Shown piece after piece: positions 31,070 through 38,797 of a DNA stretch of 64,000 bases. The DNA is from an uncultured Eubacteriales bacterium. Its GTDB lineage: Bacteria > Bacillota > Clostridia > Peptostreptococcales > Anaerovoracaceae. The notes beneath the pieces are model-generated. The model was not told where the DNA came from. It saw nothing but the letters and a program-made list of their open reading frames with translations, and did not search any database. Location of the stretch: assembly GCA_902798745.1 (NCBI GenBank), contig CADBXM010000001.1:164471-228470 (forward strand), in the 5' to 3' direction. Position 1 is the stretch's first letter; every line of letters starts with the position of its first letter. The position numbers and the translations under genes were made by a program.

Positions 31070-32611
31070 ATGCTTATGAAAAAGAGGGTCATATCGATAT
31101 TGGTGGTAATGGCGATGGTGCTGACATTAAGCGTCACGCCTTCATTTGCCGTTTCCAAGAAAAATGCGCCAAAGCTTTCAGCATCAAAAGTCTCGCTGGA
31201 TATAGGCGTAAAGAAGACCATCAAGCTCAAAAACGCAAAGAGCAAGGTGAAATGGAGCAGCAGTAATGAGAAAGTCGCGGTCGTTACAAAAAAGCGTGGC
31301 AAACGCGGCTCGATCATCACGATCAAAACGAAGAAGCACGGAACGTGCAAGATCGTCGCTGAATCCGGCGGTAAGAAGTACAAGTGTACTGTTAAGGTGA
31401 GCAAGGTCGTGATCAAGCCTCTCAGCTCCTCATCTGTGGAAAAAAGCGGCAAGTACAAATACAAAAAGAAGCTCGGGACTTCGGGCGGAAAACAATTCAG
31501 AGTTGCTGTTTCCGATTTTTCCTTCGACCTGCTCGGCAAGCTTGCAGACAAAAGTAATGGCTCTGACAGACAGAATATCCTGATCTCTCCTGCATCCATT
31601 CTCACAGCTATGGTCATAACAGAGAACGGAGCGCGTGGTAAAACCCTTACCGAGATGCAGAATACTCTGTCGGGCGGCATAGACTCCAAGACCTTCAATG
31701 GGAACATTGCGGGCCTTAATAGCAGGCTTTGCGGTTCAAAGAGCATGATCTATCAGCAGGCAAATTCGCTCTGGATCAGGAAGAAGTCAGTAAAAGTCAA
31801 GAAATCATTCCTCAAGAAGAATAAGGAATACCATAATGCAAAGGTGTACTACGCTCCTTTCAATTCTAAGACCGTAAAGGACATAAACACCTGGGTGTTC
31901 AACAACAGCCGTAATATGATCGACCGTATAATCAACAGACTTGACACGGCAGATCGCATGGTGATCGTAAACACTACGGCCTTTGAGGGCAAATGGGCCG
32001 AACCTTTCAGGGATCCTCAAAAGGAAAAGTTTACGTCTGCTGACGGCAGTGTAAGTAGAGTCAACATGCTCGCAGCTTCCGGCTATCATCGTTACATAAA
32101 GCTGAACGGAGGTAAGGGATTCGCCAAATACTATATCGGTGATGACAAAAATCATTCCATTGCTTTTGTCGGTATCCTTCCACCGGAGGGGACTGATGTA
32201 AATGATTTTGCAAAAGGGATAAGCGGATCTGACTGGATCAATGCATGGAACAGCAGCAAAAGCGAGAATCTGGTCATCAAGGTCCCGGAATTCAAATATG
32301 ATTATTCTGCATCGCTTGGTAATCCTCTGGCTGCTATGGGCATGAAAACGGCCTTTACACCGGGCGCGGATTTCTCGAGGATGACTTCCGGTCCGGATAG
32401 ATTACAGATAGACGATGTGCTTCACAAGACTCATATAGAACTTGATAAGAACGGCACCAAAGCTGCAGCTGCTACGGCTGTCGTTATGAAGGCCTCCAGT
32501 ATCATGATGGATGAGCCGATCGAAGTATACCTCAACAGACCATTCGTATACGCGTTGGTCGATGCAAAGACAGGGATACCGCTTTTCGCAGGCATCATAT
32601 ACAGGCCATAG
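31070..32611 (+). CDS. Secreted serpin with N-terminal Ig-like (Big2-type) domain
   Basis: Secreted protease inhibitor of 513 aa. A signal peptide (about 1-29, ending PSFAV) is followed by a Lys-rich bacterial Ig-like domain (about 35-110: KLSASKVSLDIGVKKTIKLK, VKWSSSNEKVAVV) and a complete serpin fold from about 140: NILISPASILTAMVITENGARG, ANSLWIRKK, VNTTAFEGKWAEPF and the C-terminal NRPFVYALVDAKTGIPLFAG. The reactive loop has an inhibitory hinge, NGTKAAAATAVVMKASSIMM; counting from the hinge puts P1-P1' near Ser-Ser or Ala-Ser. It probably protects against host or competitor serine proteases. The start is the ATG at 31070 after ACGGAG. Confidence 0.93.
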   Translation: MLMKKRVISILVVMAMVLTLSVTPSFAVSKKNAPKLSASKVSLDIGVKKTIKLKNAKSKVKWSSSNEKVAVVTKKRGKRGSIITIKTKKHGTCKIVAESGGKKYKCTVKVSKVVIKPLSSSSVEKSGKYKYKKKLGTSGGKQFRVAVSDFSFDLLGKLADKSNGSDRQNILISPASILTAMVITENGARGKTLTEMQNTLSGGIDSKTFNGNIAGLNSRLCGSKSMIYQQANSLWIRKKSVKVKKSFLKKNKEYHNAKVYYAPFNSKTVKDINTWVFNNSRNMIDRIINRLDTADRMVIVNTTAFEGKWAEPFRDPQKEKFTSADGSVSRVNMLAASGYHRYIKLNGGKGFAKYYIGDDKNHSIAFVGILPPEGTDVNDFAKGISGSDWINAWNSSKSENLVIKVPEFKYDYSASLGNPLAAMGMKTAFTPGADFSRMTSGPDRLQIDDVLHKTHIELDKNGTKAAAATAVVMKASSIMMDEPIEVYLNRPFVYALVDAKTGIPLFAGIIYRP

Positions 32612-32624
32612 GATCTGTAATAAG

Positions 32625-32655
32625 GAGGTCGTTCGTAAGAACGGCCTCTTTTTTT
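32625..32655 (+). terminator. Terminator of the serpin gene
   Basis: A 10-bp stem GAGGTCGTTC / GAACGGCCTC, loop GTAA and seven T. Confidence 0.93.
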
Positions 32656-32676
32656 ATAAAAAACATCAAAATGAAA

Positions 32677-32724
32677 CAACAATATATTGACATGAATAAA
32701 GCACTTGACTACAATATATAGTGT
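32677..32724 (+). promoter_or_regulatory. nrdD promoter overlapped by two NrdR boxes
   Basis: Consensus -35 TTGACA (32687-32692), 17-bp spacer and -10 TACAAT (32710-32715). An NrdR-like box (CAACAATATATTGACA, 32677-32692) covers the -35, and a second, better one (CTACAATATATAGTGT, 32709-32724) covers the -10. Their 32-bp offset (three helical turns) is typical of tandem NrdR boxes, so NrdR-dATP should shut this promoter. NrdR itself is not in the window. Confidence 0.85.
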
Positions 32725-32828
32725 TCGGAGATGAGCGCTTTTTTTACGCTCGGAAAAAACAGAACGAACTCGAAAAGGACAGAAAGAATAGAAAGAACAA
32801 CTAGGAGAGAATCGGAGAAAGAACAGCT

Positions 32829-35105
32829 ATGAACACTATCATCAAAAGAGACGGCAAGGAAGTAGCCTTTGACGAATCCAAGATCTTCAACGCCATCTAC
32901 GCTGCCAACAAGGCCGTAGACGGAGAGAAGATGACGAGCATCGACTTTACTTATCTTACAAAGAAAGTCGTAGAGCAGCTCGAAGGCGACACCTGCACAG
33001 TAGAGCAGGTACAGGATATCGTTGAGCAGATGCTCATCAAGTACGACTGGGAGAAGACAGCCAAGGCATATATCCTCTATCGTGCTGAGCATGCAAAGAT
33101 CAGAGAGGCAGAGTCCGATCTGATGAACATCTACAACGAGCTCACATATTCATACTCCAAGGATGCGGATATAAAGAGAGAAAATGCCAACATCGACGGA
33201 GATACATCGATGGGCACGATGCTCAAATACGGCTCTGAAGGTGCTAAGTACTTCGTGGATAATTATGTACTGCCTAAAGATATCGCGAAGGCGCATATCA
33301 ACGGCGATATCCACATCCACGACAAGGATTTCTACATGCTCACAGAGACCTGCTGCCAGATCGACCTCATAAAGCTGTTCAAGGACGGATTCTGCACAGG
33401 CCACGGCTACCTCAGAGAGCCACAGTCGATCATGAGTTATGCGTCGCTCGCCTGCATCGCCATTCAGGCAAACCAGAACGAGATGCACGGCGGACAGTCG
33501 GTACCTAACTTCGACTACTCCATGGCTTCGGGCGTAGCACGCACATATATAAAGGAATTCTTCTCCGCTCTCACAGAGATAATCGCAGCCAGACTCGACT
33601 GCACTTATGATGTTGCTAAGGAACTGTCCGACAAAATCAAGTCAGAGGCAGTTGCTCCTACACTTTCCACAAACGGTAAGTACGGAGAGGAACTCGAGAA
33701 ATGGTATGAAGCTCACGGCGAAGGTACGGGATTCACAAGAGAACAGATCGTACGCTGCGGTGAACAGGCCGCGGAAGCTGCTTGGGCAAGGACGGATAAG
33801 ATGACATATCAGGCCATGGAGGCCCTTATCCACAACCTCAACACCATGAACTCAAGAGCAGGCGCTCAGGTTCCGTTCAGCTCTGTAAACTACGGAACAG
33901 ACACATCGCCTGAAGGTCGCATGGTCATCAAGAACCTGCTCCTCGCGACAGAGGCGGGTCTCGGCAACGGTGAGACACCTATCTTCCCGGTACAGATCTT
34001 CAAGGTCAAGGAAGGCGTTAACTTCAACGAGGGAGACCCTAACTACGATCTCTTCAAGCTGGCAGTAAGATGCTCGGCACTGAGGCTGTTCCCTAACTTC
34101 AGCTTCCTGGACGCTCCTTTCAACAAGAAATTCTATAAAGAGGGTGACTACAATTCAGAGGTGGCATACATGGGATGCCGCACAAGAGTTATGGCCAACA
34201 ACTACGACCCGACAAAGGCTGTGGTATGCGGCAGAGGCAACCTTTCGTTCACATCGATCAACCTTCCTAGGATCGGTATCGAGGCGAACCGCGACTTCGA
34301 AGTGTTCTACAAGAAACTCGACGCGATGATGGAACTGGTATCCAGACAGCTTCTCCACAGATTCAGAATACAGTGCGGCAAGAAGGGCCGTAACTATCCG
34401 TTCCTGATGGGACAGGGCATCTGGATCGACTCAGACGATATTGGGCCTGATGACAGCGTAGCTGAGATCCTCAAGAACGGTACTCTCTCGATCGGCTTTA
34501 TCGGACTTGCGGAGACGATGAAAGCTCTTACGGGTAAACATCATGGTGAGGACGAGACTGTAAGAAAGCAGGCGTTTGAAGTCATAAAGCACATGAGAGA
34601 ATTCTGCGACAGAAAGAGCGCTGAGACAGGCCTCAACTTCACGCTTCTTGCTACTCCGGCTGAAGGACTATCGGGACGTTTTGTCAAGATCGACAGAGAA
34701 AAATACGGCAAGTTGCCTGGGATCACTGACAGGGATTACTACACCAACTCGTTCCATATCCCTGTATATTATCCGATCGGCGCGTTTGAGAAGATCGCGA
34801 TCGAGGCGCCTTATCACAATCTGACTAACGCCGGGCATATCAGTTATGTTGAGCTCGACGGAGATACGGCAAAGAACCCTGAAGCGTTCGAGACTATCAT
34901 CAGATACATGAAGGAAGCCGGGATCGGTTACGGCTCGGTCAATCACCCGGTAGACAGAGACCCTGTCTGCGGATACACAGGTGTTATCGACGACGTATGT
35001 CCACGCTGCGGAAGACGCGAAGGTGAGCCTGTTTCGATCGAGAGACTCAACGAGCTTCGCATGAAGTTCCCGAGCGTGCCGGTACCTTGCGACTGCATAC
35101 ACTAG
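32829..35105 (+). CDS. nrdD: Anaerobic ribonucleoside-triphosphate reductase, catalytic subunit lacking the glycyl-radical domain
   Basis: Class III ribonucleotide reductase large chain of 758 aa, reducing NTPs to dNTPs without oxygen. Residues 1-95 form an ATP-cone (IIKRDGKEVAFDESKIFNAI) for allosteric control, followed by the ten-stranded barrel (GDIHIHDKDFYM, NLNTMNSRAGAQVPFSS, MGCRTRVMAN) and a zinc region (C714, C724, C727 in DVCPRCGR). Normally the zinc region leads straight into RRITGYLVG with the radical Gly. Here the chain diverges after VSIERLNEL and stops at VPCDCIH with no such motif. The missing piece is encoded separately at 35272. The extra CxC tail is unusual. Confidence 0.92.
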   Translation: MNTIIKRDGKEVAFDESKIFNAIYAANKAVDGEKMTSIDFTYLTKKVVEQLEGDTCTVEQVQDIVEQMLIKYDWEKTAKAYILYRAEHAKIREAESDLMNIYNELTYSYSKDADIKRENANIDGDTSMGTMLKYGSEGAKYFVDNYVLPKDIAKAHINGDIHIHDKDFYMLTETCCQIDLIKLFKDGFCTGHGYLREPQSIMSYASLACIAIQANQNEMHGGQSVPNFDYSMASGVARTYIKEFFSALTEIIAARLDCTYDVAKELSDKIKSEAVAPTLSTNGKYGEELEKWYEAHGEGTGFTREQIVRCGEQAAEAAWARTDKMTYQAMEALIHNLNTMNSRAGAQVPFSSVNYGTDTSPEGRMVIKNLLLATEAGLGNGETPIFPVQIFKVKEGVNFNEGDPNYDLFKLAVRCSALRLFPNFSFLDAPFNKKFYKEGDYNSEVAYMGCRTRVMANNYDPTKAVVCGRGNLSFTSINLPRIGIEANRDFEVFYKKLDAMMELVSRQLLHRFRIQCGKKGRNYPFLMGQGIWIDSDDIGPDDSVAEILKNGTLSIGFIGLAETMKALTGKHHGEDETVRKQAFEVIKHMREFCDRKSAETGLNFTLLATPAEGLSGRFVKIDREKYGKLPGITDRDYYTNSFHIPVYYPIGAFEKIAIEAPYHNLTNAGHISYVELDGDTAKNPEAFETIIRYMKEAGIGYGSVNHPVDRDPVCGYTGVIDDVCPRCGRREGEPVSIERLNELRMKFPSVPVPCDCIH

Positions 35106-35137
35106 TTTTCCACACGTTTTCCACAGGCTTATCCACA
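35106..35137 (+). promoter_or_regulatory. Three phased DnaA-box-like repeats after nrdD
   Basis: TTTTCCACA (35106-35114), TTTTCCACA (35117-35125) and TTATCCACA (35129-35137), all on the plus strand and spaced 11 and 12 bp, about one helical turn each. The third is a perfect DnaA box. They begin at the first base after the nrdD stop codon. DnaA may couple dNTP supply to replication, or the array may titrate DnaA (inference). Confidence 0.6.
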
Positions 35138-35271
35138 ATATGATGTGGTCTGATGGAAATAAAACAACAATATACATTAATAATGCTTTACAAATGCGTC
35201 CGTGAAGATTAAAATAATCTCGCACGAAAAAATAAGGATAGATTGTAATAGGACCGTATGGAGGTATTGAT

Positions 35272-35439
35272 ATGAATAATAAGGTAGTTAAGAATGTAAA
35301 TGGCCAGGTTGGTGAAGGCGTAGGCTTCGAGAGGATCAGAAGGATCACAGGTTATCTCGTAGGTACACTCGACAGATTCAACAACGGCAAGAGAGCCGAG
35401 GTTGAAGATCGTGTTAAGCACGGAATGGCTAGAAACTAA
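35272..35439 (+). CDS. Stand-alone glycyl-radical subunit of class III ribonucleotide reductase
   Basis: A 55-aa protein beginning MNNKVVKNVNGQ whose residues 20-50 match the C-terminal glycyl-radical segment of NrdD: ERIRRITGYLVGTLDRFNNG, then KRAEVEDRVKH. Gly27 in RRITGYL is the predicted radical residue activated by NrdG. The ATG has an excellent ribosome site (GGAGGT, 35260-35265) and there are stop codons between it and nrdD, so it is translated as its own protein. It must dock on the NrdD barrel next to the active-site Cys, much as the spare-part protein YfiD does for pyruvate formate-lyase. It lies between nrdD and nrdG in the same direction. Confidence 0.87.
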   Translation: MNNKVVKNVNGQVGEGVGFERIRRITGYLVGTLDRFNNGKRAEVEDRVKHGMARN

Positions 35440-35462
35440 TACGACCGCTTAACGGAAAATTG

Positions 35463-35498
35463 AATGACCGCCTCGGCTTGGATCCTTGGGCGGTCATT
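35463..35498 (+). terminator. Hairpin between the glycyl-radical gene and nrdG, weak terminator or attenuator
   Basis: A 10-bp stem AATGACCGCC / GGCGGTCATT with a 16-base loop. Only a poor T stretch follows, so partial read-through into nrdG is likely, which would keep the activase below its substrates. Confidence 0.6.
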
Positions 35499-35530
35499 TC
35501 TATTGGACAGGAAAAAATACTGATATAGAA

Positions 35531-36091
35531 ATGTCTGCAAGCGATACGAAGAAAAACATCAGAATGTGCGGGATAGAGCCCGAGTCGATAGTCGACGGGC
35601 CTGGGTTCAGGTTCGTGCTCTTTGTGCAGGGCTGCCCGCATCATTGCCACGGTTGCCACAACCCTGAGTCATGGTCCTTCGATGGAGGATACGATATTTC
35701 CGTGGATGAAGTATTTGCGCAGATAAAGGAAAGGAAGGGCCTCCGCGGCGTTACGTTCAGCGGAGGAGAGCCATTTGAGCAGGTGCCGGCGCTTCTTGAA
35801 CTCGCGAAACTTGTAAAAGGCGAGGGGCTCACGCTTATGAGCTACACGGGATATACGCTTGATGAGCTCGAAAATAGACACGATCCGGAGACGGACGAGC
35901 TGCTCGGTATGCTGGATATACTTGTCGACGGAAGATATGACGAGAAGCTAAGGAACCTGACACTTATCTATTGCGGGTCAGAGAACCAACGCGTCATAGA
36001 TATGAGAAAGACGAGGAAGGCGAGGGAGAGCGGTGACCACGGAATTGTGATACCGTATAAATCGGACTTCGATATAGATATACAGATCTGA
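35531..36091 (+). CDS. nrdG: Anaerobic ribonucleotide reductase activating protein
   Basis: Radical SAM activase of 186 aa that installs the glycyl radical using SAM and a 4Fe-4S cluster. The cluster motif is CPHHCHGC, preceded by SIVDGPGFRFVLFVQG and followed by HNPESW. FSGGEPF and TGYTLDELE are further SAM-binding elements. The frame extends back through the upstream hairpin; I start at the ATG at 35531 (MSASDTKK). The ribosome site is poor, consistent with low expression. Its substrate here is the Gly27 of the separate 55-aa subunit. Confidence 0.92.
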   Translation: MSASDTKKNIRMCGIEPESIVDGPGFRFVLFVQGCPHHCHGCHNPESWSFDGGYDISVDEVFAQIKERKGLRGVTFSGGEPFEQVPALLELAKLVKGEGLTLMSYTGYTLDELENRHDPETDELLGMLDILVDGRYDEKLRNLTLIYCGSENQRVIDMRKTRKARESGDHGIVIPYKSDFDIDIQI

Positions 36092-36098
36092 AAGAAAT

Positions 36099-36138
36099 GC
36101 CCGGCTGCTTACGCGAGCCGGGCGAGTATTTTTTTTGT
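36099..36138. terminator. Terminator between nrdG and the SH3b gene
   Basis: Stem GCCCGGCT / AGCCGGGC with a 9-base loop, then GAGTA and eight T on the plus strand. It reaches the stop codon of the convergent minus gene. Confidence 0.85.
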
Positions 36139-37490
36139 CATTGAAGATCCTTTATATTGAGCGGAGTCTTCCATATATAGTCTGTTGTGCTTTTGTGGTT
36201 GATCAGAAGCCTTACATAGCCGTCTTTGCCTACTACGGCGCTTTCTATCTCTCCCATAGTCACTTTTATCGATCCGAGGTATTTTCTGTCGCTTATCCTG
36301 TATACATCTAGATAATTGACTGTGCGGTAATTCCGCCCGCTTATGCCGTGGAAAAGGAATCCTCCGCCTGCGCCGCAGTCCTGCGCGGAATGCCAGAACT
36401 TGTGATCGCATCGACCGAAAGCCGAAGCCAGTTTGAACTTACCGTTGACGTTGTATGTAAACATGCACGGCTTTGATGACGCATAGATCATTTTGGTATT
36501 GGCATCGTACGCTCCGCCGGAAGCGTTGTACGGTGTTTTTGATTTCCCGAATTTATTCGTCTTCGGATCCCAAGTGTATATTTTTGGATGATGGCCTTTG
36601 AAGATGTAGCACTTACGAGTCTTCGGATCCCAGGTGATACCATTGGGATGACCGATCGAAAAAGAGAAGCGCGTCGCTTTGAGACGTTTTCCCTTGGCGG
36701 AATAGGTGACTATGCGCTGACCGTAATCATTGCCGTAAAGAACATAGTAACGCTTGCCGGTGAAAGCCATTCCCTGAGGAGTCGTGACACCGCTGTAGCC
36801 GGTGACAGAGAAAAGCCGCTTGCAGTTTTTCGAGTTGAATGTGTATACATATCTGGCCTTGCCACCCTTGGTCGGATTTGAAAGAAGCGCTTTGGCGACC
36901 TTGGGCTTGCCCTTAAGCATCGGTTTCGGCGATGGTTCGGGCGCTGTAGTACGAGCTACGTATTTCTTTATCAGATATGAAGTCTTTCCCTTGATCTTAG
37001 TCTTGTACCAGACCTCCTTGCTGTTTTTTACCCTTGCAGGCAGCATGATCTTTATTTCAGTTCCCCAGTCGAGAACTCCCCGGGATTTAAAACCGGTACC
37101 GGGGCCGGTACGATAGTTGAGCTCATCCACGGTGACTCCGCGCTCAGAACCGTACACTATGTTTCTGATATTATCTGTCCTGACATAGCCGGTCTTTCCG
37201 CCAGCCTTCACTTTGTACCAGCGTGTTTTCGAGGGATCTTTCTTTGATGTGAAAACTTCTTCTTTTATTGTGACGACCATGCCCGCTTCCAGAGATGAAA
37301 GCGTTCCGGATGATGATGACGGCTTTTTCCTGAGCTTCGTCCCATCGGAACTGATAGTGCCGCTTGCGCTTATGGATGCCGCATGGACATCAAATGTTCC
37401 GAGCAGCGGCAGGGCAGAGAAAGCCGTGACGGCGATCAGAAATATCAGCGCGGACTGTTTTATGATCAAAAGAATGTGATTTTTATTCAT
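36138..37490 (-). CDS. Secreted protein with two SH3b domains and a beta-propeller-like region
   Basis: Exported protein of 450 aa. A signal peptide (about 1-37, ending VHAAS) is followed by two bacterial SH3-like domains (about 40-105: GTKLRKKPSSSSGTLSSLEAG, WYKVKAGGKTGYV; about 110-175: LNYRTGPGTGFKSRGVLDWG, WYKTKIKGKTSYL), which usually bind peptidoglycan. The C-terminal 250 residues have repeated short strands such as ITWDPKTRKCYIF and YTWDPKTNKFG, suggesting a propeller of the NHL/Kelch kind, with no catalytic residues I can name. The start is the ATG at 37490 with AAAGGAGA about 12 bases upstream. It diverges from the methyltransferase gene. Confidence 0.75.
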   Translation of the reverse strand: MNKNHILLIIKQSALIFLIAVTAFSALPLLGTFDVHAASISASGTISSDGTKLRKKPSSSSGTLSSLEAGMVVTIKEEVFTSKKDPSKTRWYKVKAGGKTGYVRTDNIRNIVYGSERGVTVDELNYRTGPGTGFKSRGVLDWGTEIKIMLPARVKNSKEVWYKTKIKGKTSYLIKKYVARTTAPEPSPKPMLKGKPKVAKALLSNPTKGGKARYVYTFNSKNCKRLFSVTGYSGVTTPQGMAFTGKRYYVLYGNDYGQRIVTYSAKGKRLKATRFSFSIGHPNGITWDPKTRKCYIFKGHHPKIYTWDPKTNKFGKSKTPYNASGGAYDANTKMIYASSKPCMFTYNVNGKFKLASAFGRCDHKFWHSAQDCGAGGGFLFHGISGRNYRTVNYLDVYRISDRKYLGSIKVTMGEIESAVVGKDGYVRLLINHKSTTDYIWKTPLNIKDLQ

Positions 37491-37606
37491 CGTTGAGCTG
37501 TTCTCCTTTGTATAAGAATTATAGCATGCGATATGCCGACACAATAAGACAGCTTTTATGGTATTATGAATATCACGACGATAAAGTAGAAAAAAGGGGA
37601 TCCGGA

Positions 37607-38797
37607 GTGAAACTTGAACTTGTTGCGACCGCGACTTTCGGCCTTGAGGCTGTGGTAAAGCGTGAGATCGAAGCGCTTGGATACAAAATAATAAAGACAG
37701 AAGACGGTCGCGTCACATACATGGGTGATGAGCGCGCGATCGTGAGGTCCAATCTGTGGCTCAGAAGCGCGGACAGGGTCTATGTTCGCATGGGTGAATT
37801 CAGGGCGACGGAGTTCGAGGAACTATTCCAGCAGACTAAGGCGCTTGAGTGGGAGAACATCATTCCGATCGATGGAGTGTTCCCTGTAGTGGGAGGCTCC
37901 GTTAAATCGGCGCTGCACAGCGTGCCGGCCTGTCAGAAGATAGTCAAAAAAGCTGTCTCGGTGAGACTGTCGGAATTCTATTGCCGGGAGACAATGCCCG
38001 AGACCGGAGCAGAGTACAGGATAAGGTTTATCGCTCACAAGGATAATTTCCTGCTGCTTATAGATACGAGCGGCGCAGGGCTTCATAAGAGGGGGTACAG
38101 GGTGCGCGATGTGGCGGCTCCTATGAAGGAGACGCTGGCCGCAGCACTGGTGCAGCTCTCTTTCTATAAGGCGGATAGGTTTCTGGTGGACCCGTGCTGC
38201 GGCTCCGGGACGATCCCGATCGAGGCCGCAATGATCGCCCGGAACATCGCGCCGGGATTATCACGCAGCTTCGTTTCCGAAGAGTGGGATATATTAACGG
38301 ATGACGCACAAACGGGTAATTCACCTGTATGGAAAGAAGAGCGCCGGCTCGCGTTTGAAGCCATCGACAGCGAAGCTGTGCTTCGCATCACAGCCATGGA
38401 TATCGACCCGCGGGCGGTAAAGGCAGCCAAGGAAAATTCCGAGGAAGCGGGAGCGTCCGATGACATCGATATAGTTAAAATGGATATGACGAAATGGGAG
38501 CCGGGAGGAGGCATCCCAAAGGGCGCAGGCAAAGATGATCATGTGGTCGTGATCTCCAATCTCCCTTATGGTAAACGTATTGGGGAGGACGAGGGAATAA
38601 AAGCCATATATCGCCATATCAAGTCGATCATGGACGAATGTCCGAATTGGTCGTTTTTCCTGATAACATCCGATAAAATGCTCGAAAAAGAGATAGGACG
38701 TAGAGCGGATCGCAGGCGAAAGTTGTATAATGGGACCATAGAAACACAGTTCTACCAGTTCCACGGCGCAAAGCCGGCAAGAAAGGACAAGAAATGA
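37607..38797 (+). CDS. THUMP-domain class I SAM-dependent RNA methyltransferase (RlmL/YpsC-like)
   Basis: RNA N2-guanine methyltransferase family protein of 396 aa, probably acting on 23S rRNA. The N-terminal THUMP region (about 1-160) starts LELVATATFGLEAVVKREIEALGY. The catalytic part has DPCCGSGTIPIEAAMIARNIAPG (SAM loop), MDIDPRAVKAAKENSEEAG and motif IV as ISNLPYGKRIGED. Motif IV is usually NPPYG, so the first Pro is Leu. I start at the GTG at 37607, 6 bases after AGGGGAT, where family similarity begins. An extended -10 (TGG-TATTAT, 37559-37567) lies upstream. Confidence 0.88.
   Translation: MKLELVATATFGLEAVVKREIEALGYKIIKTEDGRVTYMGDERAIVRSNLWLRSADRVYVRMGEFRATEFEELFQQTKALEWENIIPIDGVFPVVGGSVKSALHSVPACQKIVKKAVSVRLSEFYCRETMPETGAEYRIRFIAHKDNFLLLIDTSGAGLHKRGYRVRDVAAPMKETLAAALVQLSFYKADRFLVDPCCGSGTIPIEAAMIARNIAPGLSRSFVSEEWDILTDDAQTGNSPVWKEERRLAFEAIDSEAVLRITAMDIDPRAVKAAKENSEEAGASDDIDIVKMDMTKWEPGGGIPKGAGKDDHVVVISNLPYGKRIGEDEGIKAIYRHIKSIMDECPNWSFFLITSDKMLEKEIGRRADRRRKLYNGTIETQFYQFHGAKPARKDKK

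Noticed and set aside
35106-35137. DnaA boxes as a replication origin
   Set aside because: There is no dnaA, dnaN, gyrase gene or AT-rich unwinding element nearby and only three boxes; the 50797-50927 cluster has the same shortcomings.
35106-35271. nrdD as a frameshifted or broken gene
   Set aside because: The gap holds stop codons and a DnaA-box array, and the 55-aa frame has its own GGAGGT and ATG. A single frameshift could not join the two parts, so a natural split is more likely.
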